Below, piece by piece: positions 44,642-53,881 of a stretch of DNA of 64,000 nucleotides. The stretch comes from Marinobacter manganoxydans MnI7-9 (GTDB lineage Bacteria; Pseudomonadota; Gammaproteobacteria; Pseudomonadales; Oleiphilaceae). The stretch covers positions 1-64,000 of the forward strand of contig NZ_AGTR01000016.1 of the NCBI RefSeq assembly GCF_000235625.1. Reading direction: 5' to 3'. Position 1 is the stretch's first letter. The number at the start of each line of letters is the position of its first letter. The notes under the pieces were generated by a model that saw only the letters and a program-made list of their open reading frames with translations, was not told where the DNA came from and did not search any database. The position numbers and the translations under genes are program-made.

Positions 44642-45916
44642 TCACTGATCTGCTGCCTCGCCAAAGCCCAGCCGGCGGCTCTGGCGCCATGTGTTGAAGG
44701 CGGGTATCAGCGCCACGGTGAAGGCGGCAACCGGAACCAGGGCCATTAACGTCCATTCCTCGGGCGTTAATGGGCGAAGCTCAATCTGCAGGCCATAGTT
44801 GGCCAGTAACCATGGGCTCGCCAGTGCAAGGCCCGCCATGCCAAGGGCCAAAGCCATCACGCAGGCGGCAAGGGCAAGAGCCACGCACTCGAGGATGTAA
44901 AGTGAGGCAATCAGCGCCGGAGAGGCACCGGTTGCCCGCAGCACCGCAATTTCATGGGCCCGCTGGCTCTGGAGGGTCAGAAGTACGGCAATCAGTCCGA
45001 TCAGGCTGGTTACCACGACAAAACCGGTTATGCCCAGTAGTGCTCGCTCAAACTGGCCCATCAGCCGCCAGAGTTCACTGAGGGCGACTCCCGGAAGTAT
45101 GGCCGAGAGCGGCTCGCCGGCAAACTGGTTGATTTCCCGCTGTATGCGGAAGGTCAGGATTTGCCGGTCGATACCAACGAACACGGCGGTAATGGCATCG
45201 GGTGTGAAATCTCGGCCCTTTGCCTGCTCCGGTGTGATTGTCCGTCCGGGGATGGCGACCCCGGATTCCCAGCCTACGTGCATGGCCTCCATGCCATCCA
45301 GGCTGATATACATGGCCTGGTCCACCGGCGTGCCAGTGGGCGCCAGTATGCCGGTGACGGTAAACGGCGTGTCTTCGTGGTTGGAGAAACTGGTGCGTCC
45401 ACCGCCATGGGATAGCACGATCTGCTCGCCCACCTGATGCGCCAGCGAGCGGGCAACGCCGGCACCCAACACTACATCAAAGACGCCTTCAAACCACTGG
45501 CCTTCATCCAGTTCGAGGGGCAGGTCGCGGCCGTAGCGGAAGTGCTTGAAAAAGTTCTCATCTGTGGCGACCACACGATTACCCCGGTAGCTGTCTCCCA
45601 GGGAAATCGGAATCAGCCAGGCCAGGCGGTTATCCTGTTTCAGGCCCTGATAGGTCGACCAGCGAATGTTGTTGGTGGCATCGCCAATATGAAACACGGT
45701 GTACAACAGCAGGTTCAACTGGCCACTTCGGGCGCCGATGATCAGGTCTGTACCGCTGATGGTGCTGGTGAAGGACTGTTTGACCTCCGTGCGGAGGTAT
45801 TGGATGCCCAGCAACAGGGAAACGCTCAGGGTCAGGGTCAGGCACACCAGGGCCAGTACTTTTTTCCGGTGCCAGAGGCTGGCCAGGGCGAGTGTCAGGG
45901 CCAGGCGTGCTTTCAT
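44642..45916 (-). CDS. FtsX/LolC-type ABC transporter permease of a zinc-linked cluster
   Basis: 424 residues. TM1 is near residues 18-38, then a large periplasmic MacB-type domain (about 40-255). Three C-terminal membrane segments follow, including VVVTSLIGLIAVLL and the FtsX-type coupling region HEIAVLRATGASPALIAS. It pairs with the ATPase gene whose 3' end overlaps its start by 4 bp. Such proteins usually export or mobilise lipids, peptides or lipoproteins rather than import ions. Similar pairs are found next to DUF2796 and DUF3299 genes in Zur-regulated clusters. Confidence 0.87.
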   Translation of the reverse strand: MKARLALTLALASLWHRKKVLALVCLTLTLSVSLLLGIQYLRTEVKQSFTSTISGTDLIIGARSGQLNLLLYTVFHIGDATNNIRWSTYQGLKQDNRLAWLIPISLGDSYRGNRVVATDENFFKHFRYGRDLPLELDEGQWFEGVFDVVLGAGVARSLAHQVGEQIVLSHGGGRTSFSNHEDTPFTVTGILAPTGTPVDQAMYISLDGMEAMHVGWESGVAIPGRTITPEQAKGRDFTPDAITAVFVGIDRQILTFRIQREINQFAGEPLSAILPGVALSELWRLMGQFERALLGITGFVVVTSLIGLIAVLLTLQSQRAHEIAVLRATGASPALIASLYILECVALALAACVMALALGMAGLALASPWLLANYGLQIELRPLTPEEWTLMALVPVAAFTVALIPAFNTWRQSRRLGFGEAADQ

Positions 45917-46629
45917 GTCCGGTCACCCTGCAGTTCCAGCTGATTATCGAAATGGCGGGCCAGGGACTGGTCGTGACTGACGAACAGAACCGAGGTGTTG
46001 TGCCGGTGCGCAAGAGTTAGAAGCAGTTCCAGGAACCGGTCCCGGTTGTCGGCATCCAGTGCGGAAGTCGGCTCGTCCGCGAGAATCAGGCCGGGCGCGC
46101 CAATCAGCGCCCGGGCGGCTGCGATACGTTGCTGCTGGCCAATACTCAGCCTGGTGACTTTCCTCTGCCAGTGGTCCGCGGGGATGGACAGGGCGGCAAG
46201 CAATCTCTCAGCCTCGTCTTCGACGGTCGGTTCGGTGCGCTCTCTGCGCAGTTCAGAAAGTCCGCAGGGCAGGGTGACGTTGGCTCGTGTGCTCAGGTAG
46301 GGCACCAGATTGAACTGCTGGAAGATCACGCCCATGTGGTCGGCCCGGAACTGGTCGCGGGCGCCGGCACCGAGCCGGTGGATATCGGTTCCGAGTACGC
46401 GGACAGTGCCAGAGGCCGGCCGAAGCATGCCTGCCAACAGGCTGAGCAGCGTGCTTTTGCCACTGCCGCTCGGGCCGTGGAGGAAAAGGTGTTCGCCGCG
46501 TTTCAGTATGATGTCCGGAAAGCTGAGGCGGGGCTGGACAGGATCCCAGGAAAAGCCGAGCCCGCTGACTTCCATCGCAGTTTCTGTGCTTCGGGAACTG
46601 TTGCTGGCTGAGTCTGTCTTGCTGGTCAT
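45913..46629 (-). CDS. ABC transporter ATP-binding protein, LolD/MacB type
   Basis: About 238 residues from ATG 46629 (MTSKTDSASNSS). The open frame reaches 46995, but that part overlaps the divergent DUF3299 gene and is not family-like. Walker A GPSGSGKST, Q-loop VIFQQFNLVPYLS, signature LSIGQQQRIA and Walker B LILADEPTSALD are all present. It drives the FtsX-type permease encoded directly downstream with a 4-bp overlap. No strong ribosome site supports a precise start; a later Met (MEVSGLGF) is possible. Confidence 0.87.
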   Translation of the reverse strand: MTSKTDSASNSSRSTETAMEVSGLGFSWDPVQPRLSFPDIILKRGEHLFLHGPSGSGKSTLLSLLAGMLRPASGTVRVLGTDIHRLGAGARDQFRADHMGVIFQQFNLVPYLSTRANVTLPCGLSELRRERTEPTVEDEAERLLAALSIPADHWQRKVTRLSIGQQQRIAAARALIGAPGLILADEPTSALDADNRDRFLELLLTLAHRHNTSVLFVSHDQSLARHFDNQLELQGDRT

Positions 46630-46696
46630 GTTGGTTGCCGTCGGCCCGGTGTATGATGGCGGTTTCCGGATAGTAATCTCAGGAGTCTTTGGTCCA

Positions 46697-47218
46697 ATGA
46701 TGTCTGCCCCGGCACGTTCGCGCTTTGCGCTGCCTTTTTTCATCGCGCTTACCCTGGTGTGTGTACTTCCATCAACAGGCCGGACTGAAACCCGGGAGAT
46801 CGACTGGCTTGAACTGATGCCCGCCGAGGATCTGGCGCTGCTGGAGAATATGCCAGAGATTGAGCACGAGGGCGATGGCCCGCCGCTGCTGCCGGATGAG
46901 ATCATGACCGGTCGGGTTGTGCCGGAAATGGGCAATGTTGAAGGCCGCATTCCCGGCTTCGTGGTGCCCCTCAAGACAACCGAGGACATGCGCATCCTGG
47001 AGTTCTTCCTGGTGCCCTACTACGGCGCCTGTATTCATGTGCCGCCACCGCCCCCCAATCAGATCATTCACGTCAAGTACAAGGAAGGTTTCACGCTCGA
47101 AGCCCTGTACGATCCGGTGTGGGTCGAAGGCAAGCTGGTCATTGACCGCACCGAAAACGACATCGGAACGTCTTCCTATTCTATGGTCGCAACCGGGGTT
47201 GAGCCGTACGAAGAATAG
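46697..47218 (+). CDS. DUF3299 family secreted protein
   Basis: 173 residues from ATG 46697 (a second ATG follows at once). The signal peptide (LPFFIALTLVCVLPSTGRT) is followed by a DUF3299 domain with GRIPGFVVPLKTTEDMRILEFFLVPYYGACIHVPPPPPNQII, whose YYGACIHVPPPPPNQ block is the family hallmark. Function is unknown, but the family recurs in zinc-responsive clusters. It is divergent from the ABC ATPase gene and convergent with DUF2796. AGGAG precedes the start at a rather long spacing. Confidence 0.87.
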   Translation: MMSAPARSRFALPFFIALTLVCVLPSTGRTETREIDWLELMPAEDLALLENMPEIEHEGDGPPLLPDEIMTGRVVPEMGNVEGRIPGFVVPLKTTEDMRILEFFLVPYYGACIHVPPPPPNQIIHVKYKEGFTLEALYDPVWVEGKLVIDRTENDIGTSSYSMVATGVEPYEE

Positions 47219-47224
47219 ACGCTG

Positions 47225-47782
47225 TCATCGGCTGCGGAGTTCAAACCTGCTTTCTCCGTGGCCCAGACGGGCTGATCCCTGACCTTGTGGCCTTACCCAC
47301 TGAACGCCGAGATGCTCTATTCCGGAAAACCGGGTTGTAATGGGTGTTGCAAGCGCCTGGGATGAGCCCAGGCCCGGACAGCTCAGGGTCTGGGTGACTT
47401 CGAAATCCGAGTGGGATGATTCGTCCGGATGATCATGCCCATGGCTGTGTCCGTGATCATCGCCACCTGCCTGATGATGCACTACCGCATTCATGACGGC
47501 GCAGCCCCCCTCACTGGTGTCCGCAAGGGGAGTCTGTCCAAGCCAGTTGGTTACTTCGTTAACCAGTGCTTTCTGGTCGTCCGAACGGGCACGATGCTCG
47601 AACCCCACCAGGTTGTAGGCCGGCGATGTGAACAGGAGATCAATCTGCTCTCCCTTGATGGCCAGTTGTAGTTCGGCATGACCGTGCTGGTGCGCACCTG
47701 GATTGTCGCTGGCAAGCACAGGGCCAGCGCTTGCAATCGCGGCGCCAGCCAGGAAGAAGCAGGTTTTGGCTCGTAAGGACAT
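47225..47782 (-). CDS. DUF2796 family histidine-rich periplasmic protein (probable zinc binding)
   Basis: 185 residues. The signal peptide (FFLAGAAIASAGPVLA) is followed by HQHGHAELQLAI, a family-type start. A histidine cluster at about residues 108-125 (HGHSHGHDHPDESSH) suggests metal binding. DUF2796 proteins are known members of predicted Zur regulons, and a strong Zur-like box lies 18 bp upstream of this start. The gene ends 6 bp from the convergent DUF3299 gene. Confidence 0.87.
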   Translation of the reverse strand: MSLRAKTCFFLAGAAIASAGPVLASDNPGAHQHGHAELQLAIKGEQIDLLFTSPAYNLVGFEHRARSDDQKALVNEVTNWLGQTPLADTSEGGCAVMNAVVHHQAGGDDHGHSHGHDHPDESSHSDFEVTQTLSCPGLGSSQALATPITTRFSGIEHLGVQWVRPQGQGSARLGHGESRFELRSR

Positions 47783-47799
47783 GGCTTTATCTCTCGGCA

Positions 47800-47822
47800 G
47801 AAATGATACATTATAACATATT
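47800..47822. promoter_or_regulatory. Zur-like operator upstream of DUF2796
   Basis: The 23-bp site beginning GAAATGATAC and ending ATAACATATT agrees with the gammaproteobacterial Zur palindrome at about 18 of 23 positions, with both GAAATG and ATAACAT halves evident. It lies 18 bp before the DUF2796 start, so zinc repression is likely. Confidence 0.72.
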
Positions 47823-47918
47823 GTTCGCTTGCCGGATAAAAATCAACAGGCAGTGCCTTGGCACCGCCTGAATGCTAGGATAGACCCCTAATCCATTAAC
47901 ACAGGATCCGCCTGTTTC

Positions 47919-48518
47919 ATGTCAGAAACCGACACTTCCGGTGCTGCCCGCGCCGCAGAATTCGAGCGCTGGGCCAACGTTTTTACAGCTCACAAGGCAT
48001 TCAGCCACCCATCCGAATTGCACGGCGCGCTCTGTGGTCGCCTGGCGGCCGGATCGCGTATCGAAGAGCCGGAGTGGCTGGCCATGGTGTGCGAACACAT
48101 GGGGCTGGCCGAGAACGCGGCCGAAGAGTCCGATGATCTCGCTCCGTTCATGAACAAAGCCTATGAACAGACCCTCGAGCTCTTGAAATCAGCAGACATG
48201 AGTTTCCATCCTTTACTGCCGGATGACGACTATGCCATTGAGCAGCGGCTGGAAGCCCTGGTTTCCTGGGTGCGGGGATTTCTCGAGGGTATGGCACTTT
48301 CGGCCGGCGAGTCACTCGGCCAGGCGCCGGACGAGATCCGGGAGCTGATCGAGGATATGGTGGCCATCAGCCAGCTATCCGAAGAGGAAGAAGCGGACGA
48401 CGAAAGCGAGCAGCAGTTGCTGGAGATTACCGAATACATCCGGCTGGGGGCGTTCGCCGTGTTCACTGAATTCAACGCCCCTGAACCACCGAAGTCTGAT
48501 TCGCCGACCCTGCACTGA
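47919..48518 (+). CDS. ygfB: UPF0149/YgfB family protein
   Basis: 199 residues of mostly helical, acidic sequence. Family features include HPSELHGALCGRLAAG near the N-terminus and WVRGFLEGMAL in the middle; a run of Glu/Asp follows (SEEEEADDESEQQ). YgfB-type proteins are regularly encoded directly before pepP-ubiH-ubiI, as here. In Pseudomonas aeruginosa YgfB affects expression of peptidoglycan-stress and resistance genes, but its role here is not known. Confidence 0.9.
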   Translation: MSETDTSGAARAAEFERWANVFTAHKAFSHPSELHGALCGRLAAGSRIEEPEWLAMVCEHMGLAENAAEESDDLAPFMNKAYEQTLELLKSADMSFHPLLPDDDYAIEQRLEALVSWVRGFLEGMALSAGESLGQAPDEIRELIEDMVAISQLSEEEEADDESEQQLLEITEYIRLGAFAVFTEFNAPEPPKSDSPTLH

Positions 48519-48544
48519 GCCGGGTCCTGATTGCAGGAGAGACT

Positions 48545-49864
48545 ATGAACTCCATGATTCCCGTAAAGGAGTTTGCCGAGCGCCGTCGCAAGCTGATGGA
48601 GCGTATGGCGCCAGACAGCATTGCGATTATTCCGGCCGCCCCGGAGCGCGTTCGTAATCGGGACGTGCTGCATCCGTTCCGCCAGGACAGCGATTTTCAT
48701 TACCTGTCCGGTTTTGGTGAGCCGGAGGCCGTCCTGGCGCTGATTCCGGGCCGTGAACACGGGGAATCGGTACTGTTCTGCAAAGAGCGCAATCCGCAGA
48801 AGGAGCTCTGGGACGGTTTCCTGGTTGGCCCGGAAGGCGCCATCGAACGCTACGGCCTGGACGATGCGTTTCCGATTGCAGACATCGACGATATCCTGCC
48901 GGGCATGATCGAGGGTCGCAGCCGGGTGTATTATCCCCTCGGCAAGGATGATCATTTTGACGCCCGTGTCATGGACTGGGTGAAGATGATTCGCAGCAAG
49001 GTTCGCAATGGCGCCCACCCGCCGGGCGAGTTCGTAGCCCTCGAGCACCTGCTTCATGACCTGCGGCTATACAAGAGCGCCAATGAGATCAAGATCATGG
49101 CCAAGGCCGGCCAGATCAGTGCCGAGGCCCATTGCCGGGCCATGAAACGGGCCCGCAAGGGCGGCTTCGAATACAACCTCGAGGCCGAGCTTATCCACAC
49201 CTTCATGGAGCATGGCGCACGGTCTACGGCCTATCCCTCCATCGTGGGCGGGGGCGCCAATGGCTGCATCCTGCATTACATCGAGAACAGTGCACCGTTG
49301 AAAGACGGCGATCTGGTACTGATCGATGCCGGCTGTGAATACCAGTGCTACGCCTCTGACATTACCCGCACCTTCCCGGTGAGTGGAAAGTTCAGCAATG
49401 AGCAGCGGGCCCTGTATGAGGTGGTGCTGGCAGCCCAGTACCAGGCCATTGAGGCCGTGTCGCCGGAAAATCACTGGAACCGGCCCCATGAGGCGGCGCT
49501 GGAAGTGCTGACCCAGGGGTTGATTGATCTGGGGCTATTGTCCGGAACCCTCGAAGACGCCATTGCCAACGAAGCCTACAAACCCTTCTTCATGCACCGA
49601 ACCGGCCACTGGCTGGGGCTGGATGTGCACGATGTGGGCGATTACAAGGTCGGTGATGCCTGGCGCCAGCTGGAACCCGGAATGGCCCTGACGGTTGAAC
49701 CGGGGCTGTACATTGCGCCGGATAATACCGACGTGGATGAGAAGTGGCGTGGCATCGGCATTCGCATCGAAGACGACGTGGTGGTGACTAAAGACGGCTG
49801 CCGTGTGCTGACCGAAGCGGTCCCGAAAACCATTGCCGAAATCGAAGCCCTGATGGCGGATTGA
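48545..49864 (+). CDS. pepP: Xaa-Pro aminopeptidase P
   Basis: 439 residues, the usual length. The C-terminal pita-bread domain shows the dinuclear metal ligands in LIDAGCEYQCYASDITRTFPV (two Asp), HRTGHWLGLDVHDVG (His), LTVEPGLYI (Glu) and GIRIEDDVVV (Glu). It removes N-terminal residues before proline. GGAGAG lies before the ATG. It lies 26 bp after ygfB and 6 bp before ubiH. Confidence 0.97.
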   Translation: MNSMIPVKEFAERRRKLMERMAPDSIAIIPAAPERVRNRDVLHPFRQDSDFHYLSGFGEPEAVLALIPGREHGESVLFCKERNPQKELWDGFLVGPEGAIERYGLDDAFPIADIDDILPGMIEGRSRVYYPLGKDDHFDARVMDWVKMIRSKVRNGAHPPGEFVALEHLLHDLRLYKSANEIKIMAKAGQISAEAHCRAMKRARKGGFEYNLEAELIHTFMEHGARSTAYPSIVGGGANGCILHYIENSAPLKDGDLVLIDAGCEYQCYASDITRTFPVSGKFSNEQRALYEVVLAAQYQAIEAVSPENHWNRPHEAALEVLTQGLIDLGLLSGTLEDAIANEAYKPFFMHRTGHWLGLDVHDVGDYKVGDAWRQLEPGMALTVEPGLYIAPDNTDVDEKWRGIGIRIEDDVVVTKDGCRVLTEAVPKTIAEIEALMAD

Positions 49865-49870
49865 CACCCT

Positions 49871-51154
49871 GTGACCAAGACAGATACTGATCTGATCATT
49901 GCCGGTGGTGGCCTTGCCGGAGCAACCCTGGCCCTGGCGTTGGCACGGATGGTGCCGTCGCTCCGTGTGACGGTGGTCGAGGCCTTCCCGCTCTCGCCCG
50001 ACGCCCTGCCGGAGAGTTACCAGCCGAGTTACGATGCCCGTTCAACCGCACTGGCGTGGGGCTCCCGGTTAATCTTTGAGGAGCTGGGGCTGTGGCAAAG
50101 GCTGGCCGAACATGCCACACCCATCGAACATATCCATGTTTCAGATCGGGGGCATTTCGGCGCCACACGGTTGCATGCTGCCGAGCATGGCCAGGCGGCG
50201 CTCGGGTACGTGGCTGACAATCGCTGGATGGGGCTGTGTCTGATGCGTGAGCTTCTGGATACCAACGTCCAGTGGCGGGCGCCGGCAGAAGTAACGGACA
50301 TGACGCCCATTCCCGGCGGCGTCCGTGTTCAGCTCTCAGAAGAAGGTGAAGAGACCGCGGAACTGAAGGCCCGTTGCCTCGTCGTTGCAGATGGCGGTCG
50401 TTCCGGTCTGCGGGAAAGGCTCGGGTTCCGGCCGGATCGTCACAGCTACGGCCAGAACGCACTGATCGCAAATGTCTCTACCAGTGACAGCCACGGATTC
50501 ACTGCCTTTGAACGATTTACCGATGCCGGTCCCATGGCTCTCTTGCCCCATGGATCACCGACCAGAGCCGGACATCAATCGGCACTGGTCTGGACGCTAT
50601 CCGATGAGGTTCTGCAGCAGGTTCTGGCGCTGCCCGACGACGAGAAATGCCGTTGGCTTCAGGACCGGTTTGGCTGGCGTCTGGGCCGGTTTACCCGCAT
50701 CGGCGCCTGTCACCATTACCCGCTGACCCTGACGACGGTGGACGAGCCGGTACGCCCTGGGGTTGCCCTGGTGGGCAATGCGGCCCATGCCCTGCATCCG
50801 GTCGCCGGGCAGGGCTTCAATCTCGCGCTGAGAGGGCTCATGACGCTGGTCGAACAGTTCCGCCTGGCTGAAGAGCATGGCAGGTCGATTGGCGATCTCG
50901 AGGTCCTGAAGCGCTACCAGGCTCTGCATCGGGAAGACTGGCAACAGACGGTGCGCTTCTCCGATTCGCTTGTTCGTTTGTTCGGGCATTCCATGCTGCC
51001 GGTTGCGGCGGCCCGCGATGCCGGCCTGGTGGGTCTTGATCTGTTGCCTGGGGCAAAACGCTGGTTTGCCCGCAAGGCCATGGGCCTGGGCGGCCGCAGG
51101 GCCGTGATTGAACGGCCCGGAAACCTGAACCGGGAGGCGCCGGCTAATGAGTGA
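49871..51154 (+). CDS. ubiH: 2-octaprenyl-6-methoxyphenol hydroxylase
   Basis: 427 residues from a GTG start. It is an FAD-dependent monooxygenase with GGGLAGATLALAL (dinucleotide site), VADGGRSGLRERLG (DG motif) and VGNAAHALHPVAGQGFNLALRG (second FAD motif, UbiH/COQ6 signature). It hydroxylates the ubiquinone ring at C1. It lies 6 bp after pepP and overlaps the next hydroxylase gene by 8 bp. Confidence 0.95.
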   Translation: MTKTDTDLIIAGGGLAGATLALALARMVPSLRVTVVEAFPLSPDALPESYQPSYDARSTALAWGSRLIFEELGLWQRLAEHATPIEHIHVSDRGHFGATRLHAAEHGQAALGYVADNRWMGLCLMRELLDTNVQWRAPAEVTDMTPIPGGVRVQLSEEGEETAELKARCLVVADGGRSGLRERLGFRPDRHSYGQNALIANVSTSDSHGFTAFERFTDAGPMALLPHGSPTRAGHQSALVWTLSDEVLQQVLALPDDEKCRWLQDRFGWRLGRFTRIGACHHYPLTLTTVDEPVRPGVALVGNAAHALHPVAGQGFNLALRGLMTLVEQFRLAEEHGRSIGDLEVLKRYQALHREDWQQTVRFSDSLVRLFGHSMLPVAAARDAGLVGLDLLPGAKRWFARKAMGLGGRRAVIERPGNLNREAPANE

Positions 51155-52370
51155 GGCGCAAACGTTCGATATTCTTGTGGCTGGCGGTGGCATGATCGGT
51201 TCCGCCCTGGCTCTCGGGCTGTCACGACAGGGTTGGCATGTGGGGCTGGTGGAAGATTCCGGCCATGAGTCTCTGGTTGAGGCGCCGGACTCCGCCACCA
51301 CCGTTGCAGATTTCGAGCCGCGGGTCAGTGCCATTTCGGCCGCCAGCCAGCAGTTGCTGGAGCAGCTCGGAGTCTGGTCCGAGGTTACCGCGGGTCGACA
51401 CTGTCCTTATCAGACCATGACCGTCTGGGATGGTGACGGCACGGGGCGCATACAGTTCGAGGCAGCCGAGCTTCAGGCGCGCGCCCTTGGCACTATTGTC
51501 GAAAACCGCAGCATCGTGCGTGCCCTGTTCAGGGCGCTGGAACAAAGCCCGGTTGAAATGATTGAGGGTGCGAGGATTACTGGCTGCAAACGGTTGTCTC
51601 AGGACTTCACGGTTGAGCTGGAGGATGGCCGATCCTTGTCTGCCGGATTGGTGGTGGGATGTGACGGAGCCAATTCCCGCCTGCGTCAGTGGGTGGGGCT
51701 GCCAACCCGCGAGTGGGACTACGACCAACAAGCCATCGTGAGCTCGGTGCGAACCACCCAGAGCCACCGCTTTACTGCCTGGCAACGGTTTTCAACGACC
51801 GGACCACTGGCGTTCCTGCCTTTGTTACCCGAGTCCGGCAGTGAGCATTTCTGTTCCATTGTCTGGTCCCAGGATACCGATGAAGCCAGGCGCCTGATGT
51901 CTTTGGGCGACCAGGAATTTGCTGCGGAGCTGGAACGTGCCATTGAGCGCGAGCTGGGGTCGGTTGAAGCGGTTTCCGACCGGTTTGCTTTCCCGCTTCG
52001 CCAGCGCCATGCCAAGGACTATGTTGCCCCTGGCTTCGCCCTGGTGGGAGATGCGGCGCACACGATTCACCCGCTAGCCGGGCAGGGTGCCAATCTCGGC
52101 TACGGCGATGTCCGTGCCCTGCTGGACGAGCTGTCGCGGGCGCGCAAGGCCGGTCTTTCACCGGCCAATGACCTGGTTCTGCAACGCTACCAGCGCCGCC
52201 GCAAAGGCGAAAATCTGACCATGATGGCCGCCATGGAGGGTTTCAAGCAGTTGTTTGGCCGTGATGAGCTGCCGGTTCGCTGGCTGCGCAATACCGGCCT
52301 GCGTTGGTTCAATCAGTTAGGGCCGATCAAGAACCGAATTGCTGCGGAGGCCATGGGTCTGAATTCTTGA
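51147..52370 (+). CDS. ubiI: UbiI/VisC-type ubiquinone-biosynthesis hydroxylase
   Basis: 407 residues, a paralogue of the preceding UbiH. It has GGGMIGSALALGL, GCDGANSRLRQWVGL and VGDAAHTIHPLAGQGANLGYGD. In E. coli the gene at this place (visC, ubiI) hydroxylates C5 of the ubiquinone ring; the same role is expected. Assignment between UbiI and the related UbiF cannot be made with full certainty from sequence, but the pepP-ubiH context favours UbiI. Confidence 0.92.
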   Translation: MSEAQTFDILVAGGGMIGSALALGLSRQGWHVGLVEDSGHESLVEAPDSATTVADFEPRVSAISAASQQLLEQLGVWSEVTAGRHCPYQTMTVWDGDGTGRIQFEAAELQARALGTIVENRSIVRALFRALEQSPVEMIEGARITGCKRLSQDFTVELEDGRSLSAGLVVGCDGANSRLRQWVGLPTREWDYDQQAIVSSVRTTQSHRFTAWQRFSTTGPLAFLPLLPESGSEHFCSIVWSQDTDEARRLMSLGDQEFAAELERAIERELGSVEAVSDRFAFPLRQRHAKDYVAPGFALVGDAAHTIHPLAGQGANLGYGDVRALLDELSRARKAGLSPANDLVLQRYQRRRKGENLTMMAAMEGFKQLFGRDELPVRWLRNTGLRWFNQLGPIKNRIAAEAMGLNS

Positions 52371-52379
52371 GCTCCGCTA

Positions 52380-53099
52380 TCAGAGACAGGCGTCGAATAG
52401 CCGGCTGACCAGAACCGGAACCGCGGTTTCCATTCGCAGGATGCGGGGGCCCAGATGGACGCTCTGGCATCCGGCTTCCTCCAGTTTTTCAACTTCGTAG
52501 GGGATAAACCCCCCTTCCGGGCCGATGCACAGAAGTGATGGGCGGTTCAGGTGCACCGGGCAGGGCGTGCTGGTTCCCGGATGAGCGACAAGCGCTTGCT
52601 TTCCCTCGATAAGAGCTGGCAACTCGTCCTCAACAAAGGGTTTGAACAGCTTGCGGATCTGCACCCGGGGCATCAGGGTGTCTTTTGCCTGCTCCAGTCC
52701 CAGGGTGAGGTTCTCCCGGAGCTGCTCCTCTGACAGCCACGGCGTCTGCCAGAAGCTTTTCTCTACCTTGTAGCTGTTGATCAACCAGAGGTCTTTCACG
52801 CCGAGGGCGGCGCAGGTTTGCAGGATACGGCGGAACATCTTCGGCCGGGGCATGGCCAGCACCAGGGTGAGCGGCAGTGGTGGAGGGGGAGACTGGTCCA
52901 GCGTCACCCGCAGCTCCGCCTCGGTATCGGTAAGCCGGATCACTTCGCCGGTTCCCAACTGGCCATCCGCGCGGCCGACGGGCACGGTGTCGCCAGCAAC
53001 CACTTTGATCACGGACTGCAGGTGGGCCAGACGTCGGCCACGCAGGACCGCCCGGTCAGGCGCTACGAAATCCTCGTCAAACAGTAACGCCAGGTTCAT
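52380..53099 (-). CDS. rsmE: 16S rRNA m3U1498 methyltransferase
   Basis: 239 residues of the SPOUT family. It has an N-terminal PUA-like part and the C-terminal knot region IGPEGGFIPYEVEKLEEAG and LGPRILRMETAVPVL, both RsmE signatures. It methylates U1498 of 16S rRNA. Its start overlaps the tatC stop by 4 bp; in relatives it commonly follows the tat operon. Confidence 0.95.
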   Translation of the reverse strand: MNLALLFDEDFVAPDRAVLRGRRLAHLQSVIKVVAGDTVPVGRADGQLGTGEVIRLTDTEAELRVTLDQSPPPPLPLTLVLAMPRPKMFRRILQTCAALGVKDLWLINSYKVEKSFWQTPWLSEEQLRENLTLGLEQAKDTLMPRVQIRKLFKPFVEDELPALIEGKQALVAHPGTSTPCPVHLNRPSLLCIGPEGGFIPYEVEKLEEAGCQSVHLGPRILRMETAVPVLVSRLFDACL

Positions 53100-53881
53100 T
53101 CGCCGGCAGGCTCATCGCTGTCCGGGTCTGCGACTTCCCGTTTCGCCAGTCGCCCGAACAGGATGCCGATCTCGAACAGGATCCACATGGGTACTGCAAG
53201 CAGGGTCTGGGAGATGATGTCGGGCGGCGTTAGCAGCATGCCGATGATAAAGCAGCCAACCACCACGTAGGGGCGCTTGGCCGCCAGATCCGCCGGCGTG
53301 GTGGCGCCGGTGAGGATCAACAGCACGGTGGCGATGGGAATCTCAAATGCGACACCGAAGGCAAAGAACATCTTGAGCACGAAATTGAGGTAGCTGGTGA
53401 TGTCCGGTAATTCGACGATGCCTTCCGGTCCTATCGCGGTAAAGAAGCCGAACACCAGCGGGAAAACCACGTAATAGGCGAATGCCGCCCCCGCGTAGAA
53501 CAGGATTACCGAGGTAAACAGCAGCGGAAAGGCCAGTCGTTTTTCATGGGCGTACAGGCCCGGGGCGATGAAACTCCAGAGTTGGTAGAGAATGATCGGG
53601 ATGGCGGCAAACACGGCCAGAACCAGGGCCAGCTTCAGTGGTGCGAAGAAGGGCGAGGTAACATCCGTTGCGATCATGGTCTGACCAACGGGCAACAGGG
53701 AACGGATAGGTTCAGACAGCCACAGGTACAGCTCGTTGGCAAACGGGTAAATGGCCGCGAAGCAGACCAGCACCGCGAGAACCATCTTCAGTAGGCGATT
53801 ACGCAGCTCGAGCAGGTGCTCGATCAGTGGCATTTCCTGCTGTTCCGGAGGCAGCTGGTTGCCGTCGGGTTTTGCATTCAT
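53096..53881 (-). CDS. tatC: Twin-arginine translocase subunit TatC
   Basis: 261 residues with six expected membrane segments and the signature MPLIEHLLELRNRLLKM at the N-terminus, plus SPFFAPLKLALVLAVFAAIP and VFGFFTAIGPEG. TatC recognises twin-arginine signal peptides. It overlaps tatB and rsmE by 4 bp each. Confidence 0.97.
   Translation of the reverse strand: MNAKPDGNQLPPEQQEMPLIEHLLELRNRLLKMVLAVLVCFAAIYPFANELYLWLSEPIRSLLPVGQTMIATDVTSPFFAPLKLALVLAVFAAIPIILYQLWSFIAPGLYAHEKRLAFPLLFTSVILFYAGAAFAYYVVFPLVFGFFTAIGPEGIVELPDITSYLNFVLKMFFAFGVAFEIPIATVLLILTGATTPADLAAKRPYVVVGCFIIGMLLTPPDIISQTLLAVPMWILFEIGILFGRLAKREVADPDSDEPAGE

Noticed and set aside
46630-46696. Search for a second Zur box between the ABC ATPase and DUF3299 genes
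   Set aside because: No segment there resembles the GAAATG...CATTTC palindrome well enough to report.
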